A stretch of DNA of 64,000 bases from Chryseobacterium ureilyticum (GTDB lineage: Bacteria > Bacteroidota > Bacteroidia > Flavobacteriales > Weeksellaceae): contig NZ_FTOL01000003.1 in NCBI RefSeq assembly GCF_900156735.1, forward strand, positions 248,001 to 312,000. The letters are read 5' to 3'. A program made the translations under genes and the position numbers. Below, piece after piece: positions 16,552 through 25,202 of the stretch. Each line of letters begins with the position of its first letter. Position 1 is the stretch's first letter. The notes under the pieces are model-generated. The model was not told the DNA's origin and did no database searches. It worked only from the letters and a program-made list of their open reading frames with translations.

Positions 16552-17478
16552 ATGAAGAAGTTTTTATTGATTCTCTCCTTTTTTACTGGTATTTATGCGA
16601 GTGCACAAGAAGAATTAAAAAAGGATTCCATAGAGGTAGACACAGTAAAGTACTGGTCGGTGTTAGGAAAAAACACTTTAATGATTAATCAGGCTGCCTT
16701 TTCAAATTGGGTAGGTGGTGGAGCTAATAATGTAGGTTGGCTTGCTGGTGCCAATTATAATATTACCTATGAAAAAGACAACGATCTTTGGGAAAATATT
16801 ATCATCCTTGGCTACGGGCAAAATGATACTAAAGGACTTGGAGTCAGGAAGACACAGGATGTGATCAATGTTTCTACAAACTATGGGCGTAAGTTTTCGA
16901 AAAGCTGGTATTTCTCATTAGGAGCAGGGTTACAGTCTCAGTTTGCCCCAGGGTATGAAGATGGAAATAATCCGGAAGCAAAAAAGATTTCAAATTTTAT
17001 GGCACCGGGTTATCTGAACGTCGGGATGGGTATCACATACAGACCTAATGATAACTTAACGGTAACTTTACGTCCTACCAACGCCAGATGGACTTTTGTC
17101 TTAGATAAAGATCTTCAGCTTGCAGGAAACTATGGTTTGAAAAGTGATGGTGATACTTCATTACTACAATTCGGTTTCTTGGGAACAGCGATGTATAAGC
17201 TGAAAATTATGGAAGATGTTCATTTGACGAATACAGCGTCTGTCTTTTCCAATTACCTGGATCGTCCGGATAGATTGGTTCTTGCTTATGGAGCGATTTT
17301 AAACTTAAAAGTTAATAAGTATATTTCATCCAATATAACATTAGATGTGCTATATGATCATAATCAAATCGAAAAGACCCAGTTAAAACAAACTTTGGGT
17401 ATTGGTTTTGCTTATACATTGGATAATGGGGTAAAACGCTCTGACCGTAAAGACAGTCAATGGTGGATCAAAAAATAA
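16552..17478 (+). CDS. DUF3078 outer-membrane-type protein, copy 1
   Basis: A 308-aa protein with a signal peptide (residues 1-18, ending SAQ). The mature part is DUF3078: QAAFSNWVGGGANNVGWLAG, WENIIILGYGQND, GYEDGNNPEAKKISNFMAPGYLN, LTVTLRPTNARWTFVLDK, then alternating beta-strands and a basic end. Repeated amphipathic strands suggest an outer-membrane beta-barrel. Function unknown. About 80% identical by eye to the next gene, from which it is separated by its own terminator and promoter, so they are tandem paralogues with separate transcription. Confidence 0.9.
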   Translation: MKKFLLILSFFTGIYASAQEELKKDSIEVDTVKYWSVLGKNTLMINQAAFSNWVGGGANNVGWLAGANYNITYEKDNDLWENIIILGYGQNDTKGLGVRKTQDVINVSTNYGRKFSKSWYFSLGAGLQSQFAPGYEDGNNPEAKKISNFMAPGYLNVGMGITYRPNDNLTVTLRPTNARWTFVLDKDLQLAGNYGLKSDGDTSLLQFGFLGTAMYKLKIMEDVHLTNTASVFSNYLDRPDRLVLAYGAILNLKVNKYISSNITLDVLYDHNQIEKTQLKQTLGIGFAYTLDNGVKRSDRKDSQWWIKK

Positions 17479-17499
17479 ATGAATAAATATATTAATAAG

Positions 17500-17528
17500 A
17501 AAGCACTTCAGGAATGAGGTGCTTTTTG
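17500..17528 (+). terminator. Terminator of DUF3078 copy 1
   Basis: AAAGCACTTC (17500-17509) pairs with GAGGTGCTTT (17516-17525) with one G-U pair, then a T run. Confidence 0.8.
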
Positions 17529-17654
17529 TTTTAAATTATACTACAATTTTAAGTTTCTTTAAGTTTGTTATACAGAAATAAAATATTTAATTGCTTTAAT
17601 TCTATTGCATTACATTGGATTTTTAAGTGAAATTAAATTCATTTCAGGGTGAAT

Positions 17655-17689
17655 TTTGGGAAGGTGTAGATTATTATTTTATACATTTG
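17655..17689 (+). promoter_or_regulatory. Promoter of the second DUF3078 gene
   Basis: TTTG (17655-17658), 23 bp, TACATTTG (17682-17689), with the same 23-bp spacing as copy 1. The ATG at 17706 is 16 bp after the box. Confidence 0.75.
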
Positions 17690-17705
17690 TAAAAAATCGT
17701 TGATT

Positions 17706-18629
17706 ATGAAAAAAGTTTTATTAATCGCCTCCATTTCTTTTGGGGCTATTGTAACAGCACAAGAAACTAAAGCTGATGCTCCGGCAGCAGATACCGTTAA
17801 AGCCTGGTCTATTCAGGGGCAAAACACATTAATGCTTAATCAGGCTGCCTTTTCAAACTGGGTAGGTGGTGGAGCCAATAACGTGGGATGGCTTGCAGGT
17901 GTCAACTATAACCTTACTTATGAAAAGAATAAAGATCTTTGGGAAAACATCATCATTCTAGGTTACGGGCAAAACAATACACAAGGTACCGGAACAAGAA
18001 AAACTCAGGATGTTATCAACTTATCAACCAATTATGGTAGAGAGTTCGCTAAAAGCTGGTATTTCTCTGCAGGTGCAGGTCTTCAGACTCAGTTTGCACC
18101 AGGTTATGAAGATGGAAATAATCCGGAAGCAAAGAAGATTTCAAACTTTATGGCTCCAGGATATCTGAATCTGGGTGCTGGTGTTACTTACCGCCCAAAT
18201 GATAACCTGACAGTGACCTTACGTCCTGCAAATGCAAGATGGACTTTTGTATTGGATAAAGATCTTCAAACAGCCGGAACTTACGGTCTTAAAAATGATG
18301 GAGATTCTTCTCTGTTCCAGTTTGGTTTCTTGGGAACAGCAATGTATAAGCTAAAAATTATGGAAAACATTACTTTGCTTAATACAGCTTCTGTATTCTC
18401 AAATTACTTAGATCATCCTGAAAGACTTGTATTGGGGTATAGTGGAGTATTAAGCATGAAGATTAATAAATACATTTCTACAAATGTTACTCTGGATCTA
18501 CTGTATGACCACAATCAGATCTGGAAAACACAGTTAAAACAAACATTAGGAGTAGGTCTTGCCTATAACTTTGATAACGGGAAAAAACGTTCCGAGAATA
18601 AGGATAATCAAGGCTGGTTGAAAAAATAA
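17706..18629 (+). CDS. DUF3078 outer-membrane-type protein, copy 2
   Basis: A 307-aa paralogue of the preceding gene with a signal peptide ending VTAQ and the same DUF3078 blocks in the same order. The frame is open from a TTG at 17700, but the ATG at 17706 (MKKVLLIAS) gives a standard signal peptide and is taken as the start. The two copies differ mainly in the linker after the signal peptide (Ala/Asp-rich here, charged in copy 1) and in scattered surface residues. Nucleotide identity is high, with an exact run of about 29 bp in the EDGNNPEA region. Function unknown. Confidence 0.9.
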   Translation: MKKVLLIASISFGAIVTAQETKADAPAADTVKAWSIQGQNTLMLNQAAFSNWVGGGANNVGWLAGVNYNLTYEKNKDLWENIIILGYGQNNTQGTGTRKTQDVINLSTNYGREFAKSWYFSAGAGLQTQFAPGYEDGNNPEAKKISNFMAPGYLNLGAGVTYRPNDNLTVTLRPANARWTFVLDKDLQTAGTYGLKNDGDSSLFQFGFLGTAMYKLKIMENITLLNTASVFSNYLDHPERLVLGYSGVLSMKINKYISTNVTLDLLYDHNQIWKTQLKQTLGVGLAYNFDNGKKRSENKDNQGWLKK

Positions 18630-18648
18630 TCCGAGAATTATGATACAT

Positions 18649-18682
18649 AAAAAAGCACTTCAATCCGAAGTGCTTTTTCTTT
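18649..18682. terminator. Bidirectional terminator between DUF3078 copy 2 and sufD
   Basis: A perfect 11-bp stem AAAAGCACTTC (18651-18661)/GAAGTGCTTTT (18667-18677) with loop aatcc, flanked by A and T runs. It serves both converging transcripts. Confidence 0.9.
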
Positions 18683-18699
18683 ATCAATATATATAAATT

Positions 18700-20007
18700 T
18701 TAAAATTCTATATCTACTCCAAGTTTCTCTGCCAAAAGCTTTGAAATCTTCTCTTTTAGAGGTTCAATATCGATATTCTGCATGGCATCATTCGCAAATG
18801 CATATAGAAGTAATGCCTGAGCTTCTTTCTTAGAGATCCCTCTTGCTCTCAGGTAGAATAATGCATCTTCATTAAGTTGACCTACTGTACATCCGTGAGA
18901 ACATTTTACATCATCTGCAAAAATCTCCAACTGAGGTTTTGTATCGATGCTTGCTCCTTCGCTTAGCAATACGTTATTGTTTTGCTGATAAGCATTGGTT
19001 TTTTGAGCAATTTTATCAACAAATACCTTTCCGTTGAAAACTCCGTGTGCATTACCATCAAAGATTCCTTTGTAGTTCTGGTAACTCTCACAGTTCGGGA
19101 AATTGTGGTGAACTGCCGTATGGTGGTCTACCAACTGATCTTTTCCGATAATCGTAATACCATTCATGAATGAATTAATATTAGAACCATTCTGGATAAA
19201 ATCAAGGTTGTTTCTTACCAGTTTACCTCCGAAAGAGAATGTATTTACAGTCGTTAAGCTGTCTTTCTCCTGTTTTGCGAAAGTATTGTCAATAAGATAT
19301 GAAGTATTGTTATCGTTCTGAAGTTTGTGCCAATCTGCTTTTGCATTTGGATAAGTGAAAATCTCAGTCACAGAGTTTGTCAATACATAAGTACTGTCAA
19401 AATTGTGGTGACTTTCAATAATTTCTACTTTTGCTCCTTCTTCTACGATCAATAGATTTCTCGTGTTGTAAAACGTGTTTTCTTCTTGGTTCTGAGAAAT
19501 GTAGAAAACATGAATTGGCTTTTCAATCACTACATTTTTTGGAACTTTCAAAAAGAAACCGTATTTGCAGTAAGCAAGGTTTAAGTTAGTGAAAGCTAAA
19601 TCCTTAGAAGCAATTGTGTTGAAATATTTTTCAAAAACCTCTTTATGTTTGTCATCATTCAATGCATAATTGAATGAAAGGAATTCTACATTTTCAATAG
19701 ATACTTTTGAAAGTTCTTTGTGAAGTTTACCGTTTACGAAAACAATCCAATCAAAATTTTCTTCACCAAGGTGCAATTGGTCAAACTGCTCTTTAGTGAT
19801 ATTATGGTGCTCATTCGGAAAGAAATTATAGCTTTTTTCCGTGATCTCCTTTAGATTGGTATATTTATATTCTTCGTCTTTTTTTGTCGGAAAACCAACA
19901 CCTTCAAATTTCTGAAGAGCACCTTTTCTATCGTCATCCAGAAATCTGTGACGAAGGCTCTCCAAAAACTCATTATGGTTTTCGATGATTTGTTCTTTTA
20001 ATGCCAT
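18700..20007 (-). CDS. sufD: Fe-S cluster assembly protein SufD
   Basis: A 435-aa scaffold subunit of the SufBC2D complex that builds Fe-S clusters in the cytoplasm. The right-handed parallel beta-helix core is typical; conserved blocks include DHHTAVHHNFPNCESYQNYKGIFDGNAHGVFNGKV, LLSEGASIDTKPQLEIFADDVKCSHGCTVGQL and LFYLRARGI. The frame extends to an ATG at 20034, but MALKEQIIENH at 20007 matches the usual N-terminus. Last gene of the suf operon, separated from sufC by an unusually long 162-bp spacer with a small hairpin. Confidence 0.95.
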   Translation of the reverse strand: MALKEQIIENHNEFLESLRHRFLDDDRKGALQKFEGVGFPTKKDEEYKYTNLKEITEKSYNFFPNEHHNITKEQFDQLHLGEENFDWIVFVNGKLHKELSKVSIENVEFLSFNYALNDDKHKEVFEKYFNTIASKDLAFTNLNLAYCKYGFFLKVPKNVVIEKPIHVFYISQNQEENTFYNTRNLLIVEEGAKVEIIESHHNFDSTYVLTNSVTEIFTYPNAKADWHKLQNDNNTSYLIDNTFAKQEKDSLTTVNTFSFGGKLVRNNLDFIQNGSNINSFMNGITIIGKDQLVDHHTAVHHNFPNCESYQNYKGIFDGNAHGVFNGKVFVDKIAQKTNAYQQNNNVLLSEGASIDTKPQLEIFADDVKCSHGCTVGQLNEDALFYLRARGISKKEAQALLLYAFANDAMQNIDIEPLKEKISKLLAEKLGVDIEF

Positions 20008-20065
20008 TACTGGTATATCTGTGGTTTGCACCATTTTTTCTTTTTATTTTGAACTAAAAATATTG

Positions 20066-20081
20066 CTATTCCGAAGAATAG
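20066..20081. other. Small hairpin in the sufC-sufD spacer
   Basis: CTATTC (20066-20071) and GAATAG (20076-20081) form a 6-bp stem with a CGAA loop. With no T run it is not a terminator; it could be an RNA processing or attenuation site, or chance. Confidence 0.3.
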
Positions 20082-20169
20082 GTAATCCAATTTTTAATAT
20101 TAGAGATTCTTTTTTGCTGCGTTTATGAATGAGTGCGAAAATTTTTAATCTCTGAAATACTGCTTTTTA

Positions 20170-20913
20170 TTAATTTAAAAGCCAGTCGTATCCTTTTTCT
20201 TCAAGTTCTAATGCTAAAGATTTATCACCTGTTTTGATGATTTTTCCGTTGGCTAAAACGTGAACGAAGTCAGGCTGAATATAGTTAAGCAATCTTTGAT
20301 AGTGAGTAATCAAAAGAACTGCATTTCCTTCATTTTTAAAAGCATTTACACCATCTGCAACGATTCTCAATGCATCAATGTCTAATCCTGAATCTGTTTC
20401 GTCAAGGATAGCCAATTTAGGGTTAAGCATCATCATCTGGAAGATCTCATTTCTTTTCTTTTCACCTCCTGAGAATCCTTCGTTCAGTGATCTTGAAAGG
20501 AAATCTTTTTTGATCCCTAATTTTTCAGATTTTTCACGAATCAATGCAAGCATTTCTTTTGCCGGCATTTCTTCTAATCCGTTTGCTTTTCTTGTTTCGT
20601 TTAAAGCAGCTTTGATGAAGTTCGTTACAGAAACTCCCGGAATTTCCACTGGATACTGGAAAGATAGGAAGATCCCTTTGTGTGCTCTGTCTTCTGGAGC
20701 ATCTTCAATGATGTCTTCTCCTTGGAAGATAATCTCTCCACCTGTCACTTCGTAATCCTCTTTTCCAGCGATTACAGAAGAAAGGGTAGATTTACCGGCT
20801 CCGTTTGGTCCCATAATAGCGTGAACTTCGCCTGGCTTTATTTCAAGGTTAATCCCTTTTAATATTTCTGCGCCGTCTTCAATTTTGGCGTGAAGGTCTT
20901 TAATTTGTAACAT
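20170..20913 (-). CDS. sufC: Fe-S cluster assembly ATPase SufC
   Basis: A 247-aa ABC-type ATPase that drives the SufBCD scaffold. Walker A is GPNGAGKST (about 35-43), the ABC signature lies in LNEGFSGGEKKRNEI, Walker B is LAILDETDSGLD, and the switch His is in LLITHYQRLL. No membrane segments, as expected for a soluble SufC. It follows the secreted HIUase gene by 30 bp, within the suf operon. Confidence 0.98.
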   Translation of the reverse strand: MLQIKDLHAKIEDGAEILKGINLEIKPGEVHAIMGPNGAGKSTLSSVIAGKEDYEVTGGEIIFQGEDIIEDAPEDRAHKGIFLSFQYPVEIPGVSVTNFIKAALNETRKANGLEEMPAKEMLALIREKSEKLGIKKDFLSRSLNEGFSGGEKKRNEIFQMMMLNPKLAILDETDSGLDIDALRIVADGVNAFKNEGNAVLLITHYQRLLNYIQPDFVHVLANGKIIKTGDKSLALELEEKGYDWLLN

Positions 20914-20943
20914 TCTTGCTAACTTTTTCTTTTTATAATTGTA

Positions 20944-21354
20944 CTAGCTTCCTCTGTATGTGGAATATCCAAAAGGTGATAAAGTAATCGGAACATGATA
21001 ATGCTCGTTGTCCTTGATCTTGAATATTACTTCAATAGACGGATAGAAGCTTTCTATATTTTTATGTTTGTAATAATCTTCTATGAAGAATATAAGTTTG
21101 TATTTTCCGTTATTACCGGCTTTTTGATATGGTAAAAAATCTGAAACCCTGCCATTATTATCAGTTTGCTTTTTACCCAGAGAAACCCATTGTTTTGAGG
21201 TTTCATTATATTTTTCCAGTTCTATTTCAACTTTTCCAGCAGGTTGTCCCTGTGAGATATCAAGAATATGACTTGATAATTGAAATCCTGTTTTCTCCTG
21301 CGCGGAAAAACTTAGAAAAATAAATCCAAAAAATGCCAATAAGAACTTTTTCAT
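20944..21354 (-). CDS. Secreted 5-hydroxyisourate hydrolase (transthyretin-like)
   Basis: A 136-aa protein of the TTR/HIUase family, which hydrolyses 5-hydroxyisourate in urate breakdown. Catalytic residues are all visible: His in LSSHILD, Arg in NNGRVSDF, His in EHYHVPITLSPFGYS and the diagnostic C-terminal YRGS. A signal peptide (MKKFLLAFFGFIFLSFSAQ) places it in the periplasm, as in some Gram-negative homologues. The frame is open from 21384, which overlaps sufB, but the signal peptide begins at 21354. It lies 22 bp after sufB and 30 bp before sufC; no other purine-catabolism gene is in the window. Confidence 0.93.
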   Translation of the reverse strand: MKKFLLAFFGFIFLSFSAQEKTGFQLSSHILDISQGQPAGKVEIELEKYNETSKQWVSLGKKQTDNNGRVSDFLPYQKAGNNGKYKLIFFIEDYYKHKNIESFYPSIEVIFKIKDNEHYHVPITLSPFGYSTYRGS

Positions 21355-21376
21355 AGAGACTATCTTTTTCAATTGG

Positions 21377-22825
21377 TTATCCAACTGAACCTTCTAATGA
21401 AATTTCTAATAATTTTTGTGCTTCTATAGCAAATTCCATTGGAAGTTTATTTAATACTTCTTTACTGAAACCGTTTACGATCAAAGCAATTGCTCTTTCA
21501 GTATCAATACCTCTCTGATTACAGTAGAAAATCTGATCTTCTCCAATTTTTGAAGTCGTTGCTTCGTGCTCCAATTGTGCGGTAGGATCTTTAATTTCAA
21601 TGTAAGGGAAAGTGTGTGCTCCACATTCATTACCCATCAATAAAGAGTCACACTGAGAGAAGTTTCTTGCTCCTTTTGCAGAAGGCATTACTTTTACCTG
21701 TCCTCTGTATGAGTTTTGAGATTTTCCTGCAGAAATACCTTTGGAAATGATCGTTGACTTGGTATTTTTTCCAATGTGGATCATTTTTGTTCCTGTGTCT
21801 GCATATTGGTGGTTATTCGTTACCGCGATAGAGTAGAACTCTCCGATTGAATTGTCCCCTTTCAGAATACAAGATGGGTATTTCCATGTTACAGCAGAAC
21901 CTGTTTCCACCTGTGTCCATGAGATTTTTGCATTTCTTTCACAAAGACCTCTCTTCGTTACAAAATTGAATACCCCTCCTTTTCCTTCTTCATTACCTGG
22001 GTACCAGTTCTGTACTGTAGAATATTTGATTTCCGCATTATCCATTGCGATCAACTCAACAACAGCGGCGTGAAGTTGGTTTTCGTCTCTTGACGGTGCT
22101 GTACATCCTTCAAGGTAAGAAACGTAACTTCCTTCGTCTGCAATCACAAGCGTTCTTTCAAACTGCCCTGTTCCTGCCTGGTTGATACGGAAATAAGTGG
22201 AAAGTTCCATAGGGCATCTTACCCCTTTTGGAATATAACAGAAACTTCCGTCAGAGAATACTGCGGAGTTTAATGCTGCATAAAAGTTATCACCTCTTGG
22301 AACTACTTTCCCAAGATATTTTCTTACTAAATCAGGGTGATTTTTGATAGCTTCAGAGATAGAACAGAAAATAATTCCTTTTTCCATCAATGTTTCCTGG
22401 AAAGTGGTTTTTACAGAAACTGAATCTATTACGATATCTACAGCTACTCCTGACAGTCTTTTTTGTTCCTCAATATTAATCCCTAGCTTTTCGAAAGTTT
22501 TCAATAATTCAGGATCTACCTGGTCAAGGCTTTCCAGTTCTGGTTTTGCCTTTGGAGCCGCGTAGTAACGGATTGCTTGAAAATCTGGTTTTTCATATTT
22601 GATATTTGCCCACGTAGGCTCTACCATTTTCAACCAGATTTTGAAAGATTCCAAACGCCATTCAGTCATCCATTCCGGCTCTTCTTTTTTAGCAGAGATG
22701 GCACGGACGATATCCTCATTTAAACCAATTGGGAAGTCTTCGTAATCAATCTTAGTTTCCCAACCGAATTCATATTTTTTATTTTCTAGATCGACTCTTA
22801 AATCGTCTTCAGTATATTTACTCAT
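21377..22825 (-). CDS. sufB: Fe-S cluster assembly protein SufB
   Basis: A 482-aa core scaffold of SufBC2D. Conserved blocks include [107 protein letters not shown] and [17 protein letters not shown]. The C-terminal region [12 protein letters not shown] continues the beta-helix. Second gene of the operon, after sufA. The 66-bp sufA-sufB spacer is a degenerate 7-bp repeat. Confidence 0.98.
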   Translation of the reverse strand: MSKYTEDDLRVDLENKKYEFGWETKIDYEDFPIGLNEDIVRAISAKKEEPEWMTEWRLESFKIWLKMVEPTWANIKYEKPDFQAIRYYAAPKAKPELESLDQVDPELLKTFEKLGINIEEQKRLSGVAVDIVIDSVSVKTTFQETLMEKGIIFCSISEAIKNHPDLVRKYLGKVVPRGDNFYAALNSAVFSDGSFCYIPKGVRCPMELSTYFRINQAGTGQFERTLVIADEGSYVSYLEGCTAPSRDENQLHAAVVELIAMDNAEIKYSTVQNWYPGNEEGKGGVFNFVTKRGLCERNAKISWTQVETGSAVTWKYPSCILKGDNSIGEFYSIAVTNNHQYADTGTKMIHIGKNTKSTIISKGISAGKSQNSYRGQVKVMPSAKGARNFSQCDSLLMGNECGAHTFPYIEIKDPTAQLEHEATTSKIGEDQIFYCNQRGIDTERAIALIVNGFSKEVLNKLPMEFAIEAQKLLEISLEGSVG

Positions 22826-22891
22826 TACTATTTTTTAGATTTCAGATTTTAGACCTCATGTTTCTGGTGTCTAGTATCTTATGTCTTTTCT
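22826..22891 (-). repeat. Degenerate heptamer tract filling the sufA-sufB spacer
   Basis: Read on the minus strand from 22884, the spacer divides into 7-mers: ACATAAG, ATACTAG, ACACCAG, AAACATG, AGGTCTA, AAATCTG, AAATCTA. Every unit starts with A and five of seven end in G. The tract fills almost the whole gap between the sufA stop and the sufB ATG. It may be an intergenic heptad repeat family; that is inference. Confidence 0.55.
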
Positions 22892-23221
22892 CTAAAGACT
22901 AAATGATTCTCCACATCCACATGTTCTGGATGCGTTCGGGTTGTTGAAAACAAACCCTTTTCCGTTCAATCCTCCTGAATATTCAAGAGTAGTTCCTGCT
23001 AAATAAAGGATGGATTTTTTATCTATAATAATCTTAATATTATTATCTTCAAAAATCTGATCTGTGTCTGTTTTTTGGTTGTCAAACTTTAAAACATACT
23101 CTAAACCAGAGCATCCGCCGCTTTTCACCCCAACTCTTATATAATCTTCAGCAGGGTTAAAACCATCTTCCGTCATAAGTTGGATGGCTTTCTCCTTTGC
23201 ATAGTCTGATACTTTTATCAT
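22892..23221 (-). CDS. sufA: A-type Fe-S carrier (SufA/IscA/ErpA family)
   Basis: A 109-aa carrier that receives Fe-S clusters from SufBCD and passes them to apo-proteins. The three ligand cysteines are present: Cys in KSGGCSGLEY and the C-terminal CGC in SRTCGCGESF. Length and position (first gene, before sufB) fit a SufA-type protein; IscA or ErpA are equally valid names by sequence alone. A TATTTTTG box at 23250-23257 is the likely operon promoter. Confidence 0.94.
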   Translation of the reverse strand: MIKVSDYAKEKAIQLMTEDGFNPAEDYIRVGVKSGGCSGLEYVLKFDNQKTDTDQIFEDNNIKIIIDKKSILYLAGTTLEYSGGLNGKGFVFNNPNASRTCGCGESFSL

Positions 23222-23249
23222 TGTATTTATTTAGAATGATTTAATGAGG

Positions 23250-23257
23250 CAAAAATA
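23250..23257 (-). promoter_or_regulatory. -7 box of the suf operon
   Basis: Minus-strand TATTTTTG, 28 bp before the sufA ATG. No matching -33 TTG at the right distance, which may mean the promoter needs an activator. Confidence 0.5.
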
Positions 23258-23366
23258 CGAACAAAAATCAGGATATAAAAATCAGCATTTTTATTTTATC
23301 GATTTTTATCATTGATGAGTTTAACCTTGGTAATCTTTTGAAATCCAAAACATAAATTGACTCATA

Positions 23367-24218
23367 ATGAAAAAATTAGGCATTATTGCTCTGGCGCTCT
23401 TTATACAGCAGGTTTCGGCACAGACAAACAGGTTTGTATATCAGGTAACGATGAAGCCGGATGCTGAAAATAAAACAGATATTAAATCTGAAAATGCATA
23501 TCTCGATATTTCTCCTGAAAAATCTGTTTTTTACTCCGAAAACAGAATTAAAAGAGATTCTATCATGCAGAAAGCCTTTCAGGGAGGCGGTGGAAGAGGA
23601 AATATCAATAGGGATCAGATGGAAAGTTTAAGGACTAATATCAATTATACTGTAGAAAAGGATAAGACGAATCAGAAAACTTATTTTAAAGACAGAATAG
23701 GGCGAGATTTGTATTCTTATGAAGAAGACAGACCATTGGTATGGAAAATTTCTTCGGAAACTACAAAAATAGGAGAGTACAAGGTTCAGAAAGCTGAAAC
23801 GGACTTTGCTGGAAGAAAATGGACGGCATGGTTTACTACGGATCTACCCTATCAGGATGGTCCGTATAAGTTTGGAGGGCTTCCGGGATTGGTGGTAAAG
23901 GCAGAGGATGACAAAGGGGATTACTCTTTTGATTTAATGAAAAATTATAAAATTGCTGAGTTTCCAACTTTGAATCAGTTTGGTAATACTTTAAAAGTGA
24001 AAAGAACGGATTTTGTAAAACAACAGCAAAAGTTCAAAACAGATCCAATGTCATTTATGACTCAGGGAACAGGAGGAATATCTGCTCCAATGAGAATGGG
24101 TGGTGGAAGAGGTCCTGGCGGAGGGGGGAATCAGAATCCTGCCGATATGAGAAAAAGAATGGAGGAGAGGGTAAAAGAAGAAGCAAAAAAAAATACGAAC
24201 CCAATTGAATTACAATAA
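23367..24218 (+). CDS. GLPGLI family protein with Gly/Arg-rich tail
   Basis: A 283-aa secreted protein with a signal peptide ending VSAQ. The family motif FGGLPGLVVKAED (about 171-183) and the preceding TDFAGRKWTAWFTTDLPYQDGPYKF are diagnostic of GLPGLI proteins of Bacteroidota, of unknown function. The region around 70-80 (FQGGGGRGNINRDQ) and the C-terminal 45 residues (MGGGRGPGGGGNQNP then a highly charged helix) are Gly/Arg-rich inserts not usual in short family members. Single-gene unit divergent from the suf operon, ending at a perfect palindromic terminator. Confidence 0.9.
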   Translation: MKKLGIIALALFIQQVSAQTNRFVYQVTMKPDAENKTDIKSENAYLDISPEKSVFYSENRIKRDSIMQKAFQGGGGRGNINRDQMESLRTNINYTVEKDKTNQKTYFKDRIGRDLYSYEEDRPLVWKISSETTKIGEYKVQKAETDFAGRKWTAWFTTDLPYQDGPYKFGGLPGLVVKAEDDKGDYSFDLMKNYKIAEFPTLNQFGNTLKVKRTDFVKQQQKFKTDPMSFMTQGTGGISAPMRMGGGRGPGGGGNQNPADMRKRMEERVKEEAKKNTNPIELQ

Positions 24219-24221
24219 ATG

Positions 24222-24256
24222 AAAAGACTGTCTCATGAGACAGTCTTTTTTATTTT
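24222..24256. terminator. Strong palindromic bidirectional terminator
   Basis: A perfect 28-bp inverted repeat (24222-24249) centred on CATG, starting AAAAGACTGTC and ending GACAGTCTTTT, with T runs outside. It ends the GLPGLI gene and the convergent metallopeptidase gene. Confidence 0.9.
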
Positions 24257-24272
24257 TAATGGTGTAATTTAC

Positions 24273-25130
24273 TTATTTTAAAAGCTGGTTAAAAGTATCA
24301 CCTTGTCTGATATCTCCGGTATTATATCCTTTCATAAACCATTCTTTACGCTGTGCAGATGATCCGTGAGTAAAGCTTTCCTGATTCACATATCCTTGCC
24401 CTCTCTTTTGAATATTATCATCTCCTACGGCTTCAGCAGCATCTATAGCAGATTGTATATCTCCCGGTTCCAGAATTTTTTTTGAATCATCGGTACGTCT
24501 TGCCCAAACTCCGGCATAAAAATCTGCCTGTAATTCTGTAGCAACAGATACTTTGTTCATTTCTGCTTCTGAATATCTTCCACTTCTTCTTAAGGCGTCT
24601 ACTTTCTGTGTGGTTCCTAAAAGTGTTTGTACGTGGTGTCCTACTTCATGAGCAAGAACATAAGCCACTGTGAATTCAGTTACTTTAGCCCCAAACCTCT
24701 GTTGAAGTTCACCAAAGAAGCTCATATCCATATATACTTTTTGGTCGGCAGGGCAATAAAATGGACCCATTGCAGATTGAGCGGTTCCGCATGCAGAATT
24801 TGTCGTGTCTTCAAAAAGTAAAATTTTAGGATCAACATATGTCATTCCGTTTTCTTTGAAAACCTGATTCCAGGTTTGGGAATTCCATGCATCAAGCATA
24901 TCAACCATTTGTCCGATCTGTTTTTCTTCTGCTGTAAGTTCTCTTCTTTCAGAATTACCGGAAGATTGTACGCTGCCGGAATTCAAAATACCAGAAGGAT
25001 CTCCGCCTAAAAAGAAAACAATGGCTGCTATAATTAAAGTTCCGAGTCCGCCACCTACGATCATACCTCCTCCGCCACCGGAGCCACGGCGATCATCAAC
25101 GTTGCCGCCTCTGTCGTCTGTCCATCTCAT
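24273..25130 (-). CDS. Neutral zinc metallopeptidase (YpfJ family)
   Basis: A 285-aa protein of the YpfJ/KPN_02809 putative metalloprotease family. The N-terminus is RGG-rich (DDRGGNVDDRRGSGGGGG) and is followed by one membrane segment (about 25-45), so it is a membrane-anchored periplasmic protein. The zinc motif HEVGHHVQ (about 165-172) is complete; conserved ACGTAQSAMGPFYCPADQKVYMD precedes it and ATELQADFYAGVWA supplies the third ligand. Substrate unknown. Confidence 0.93.
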   Translation of the reverse strand: MRWTDDRGGNVDDRRGSGGGGGMIVGGGLGTLIIAAIVFFLGGDPSGILNSGSVQSSGNSERRELTAEEKQIGQMVDMLDAWNSQTWNQVFKENGMTYVDPKILLFEDTTNSACGTAQSAMGPFYCPADQKVYMDMSFFGELQQRFGAKVTEFTVAYVLAHEVGHHVQTLLGTTQKVDALRRSGRYSEAEMNKVSVATELQADFYAGVWARRTDDSKKILEPGDIQSAIDAAEAVGDDNIQKRGQGYVNQESFTHGSSAQRKEWFMKGYNTGDIRQGDTFNQLLK

Positions 25131-25202
25131 AATAATATGTTTTTTTGTATCCGTAAATTTATAAAATTAAAGTTTACGATAATTTATTAAGTTACATATG
25201 GT

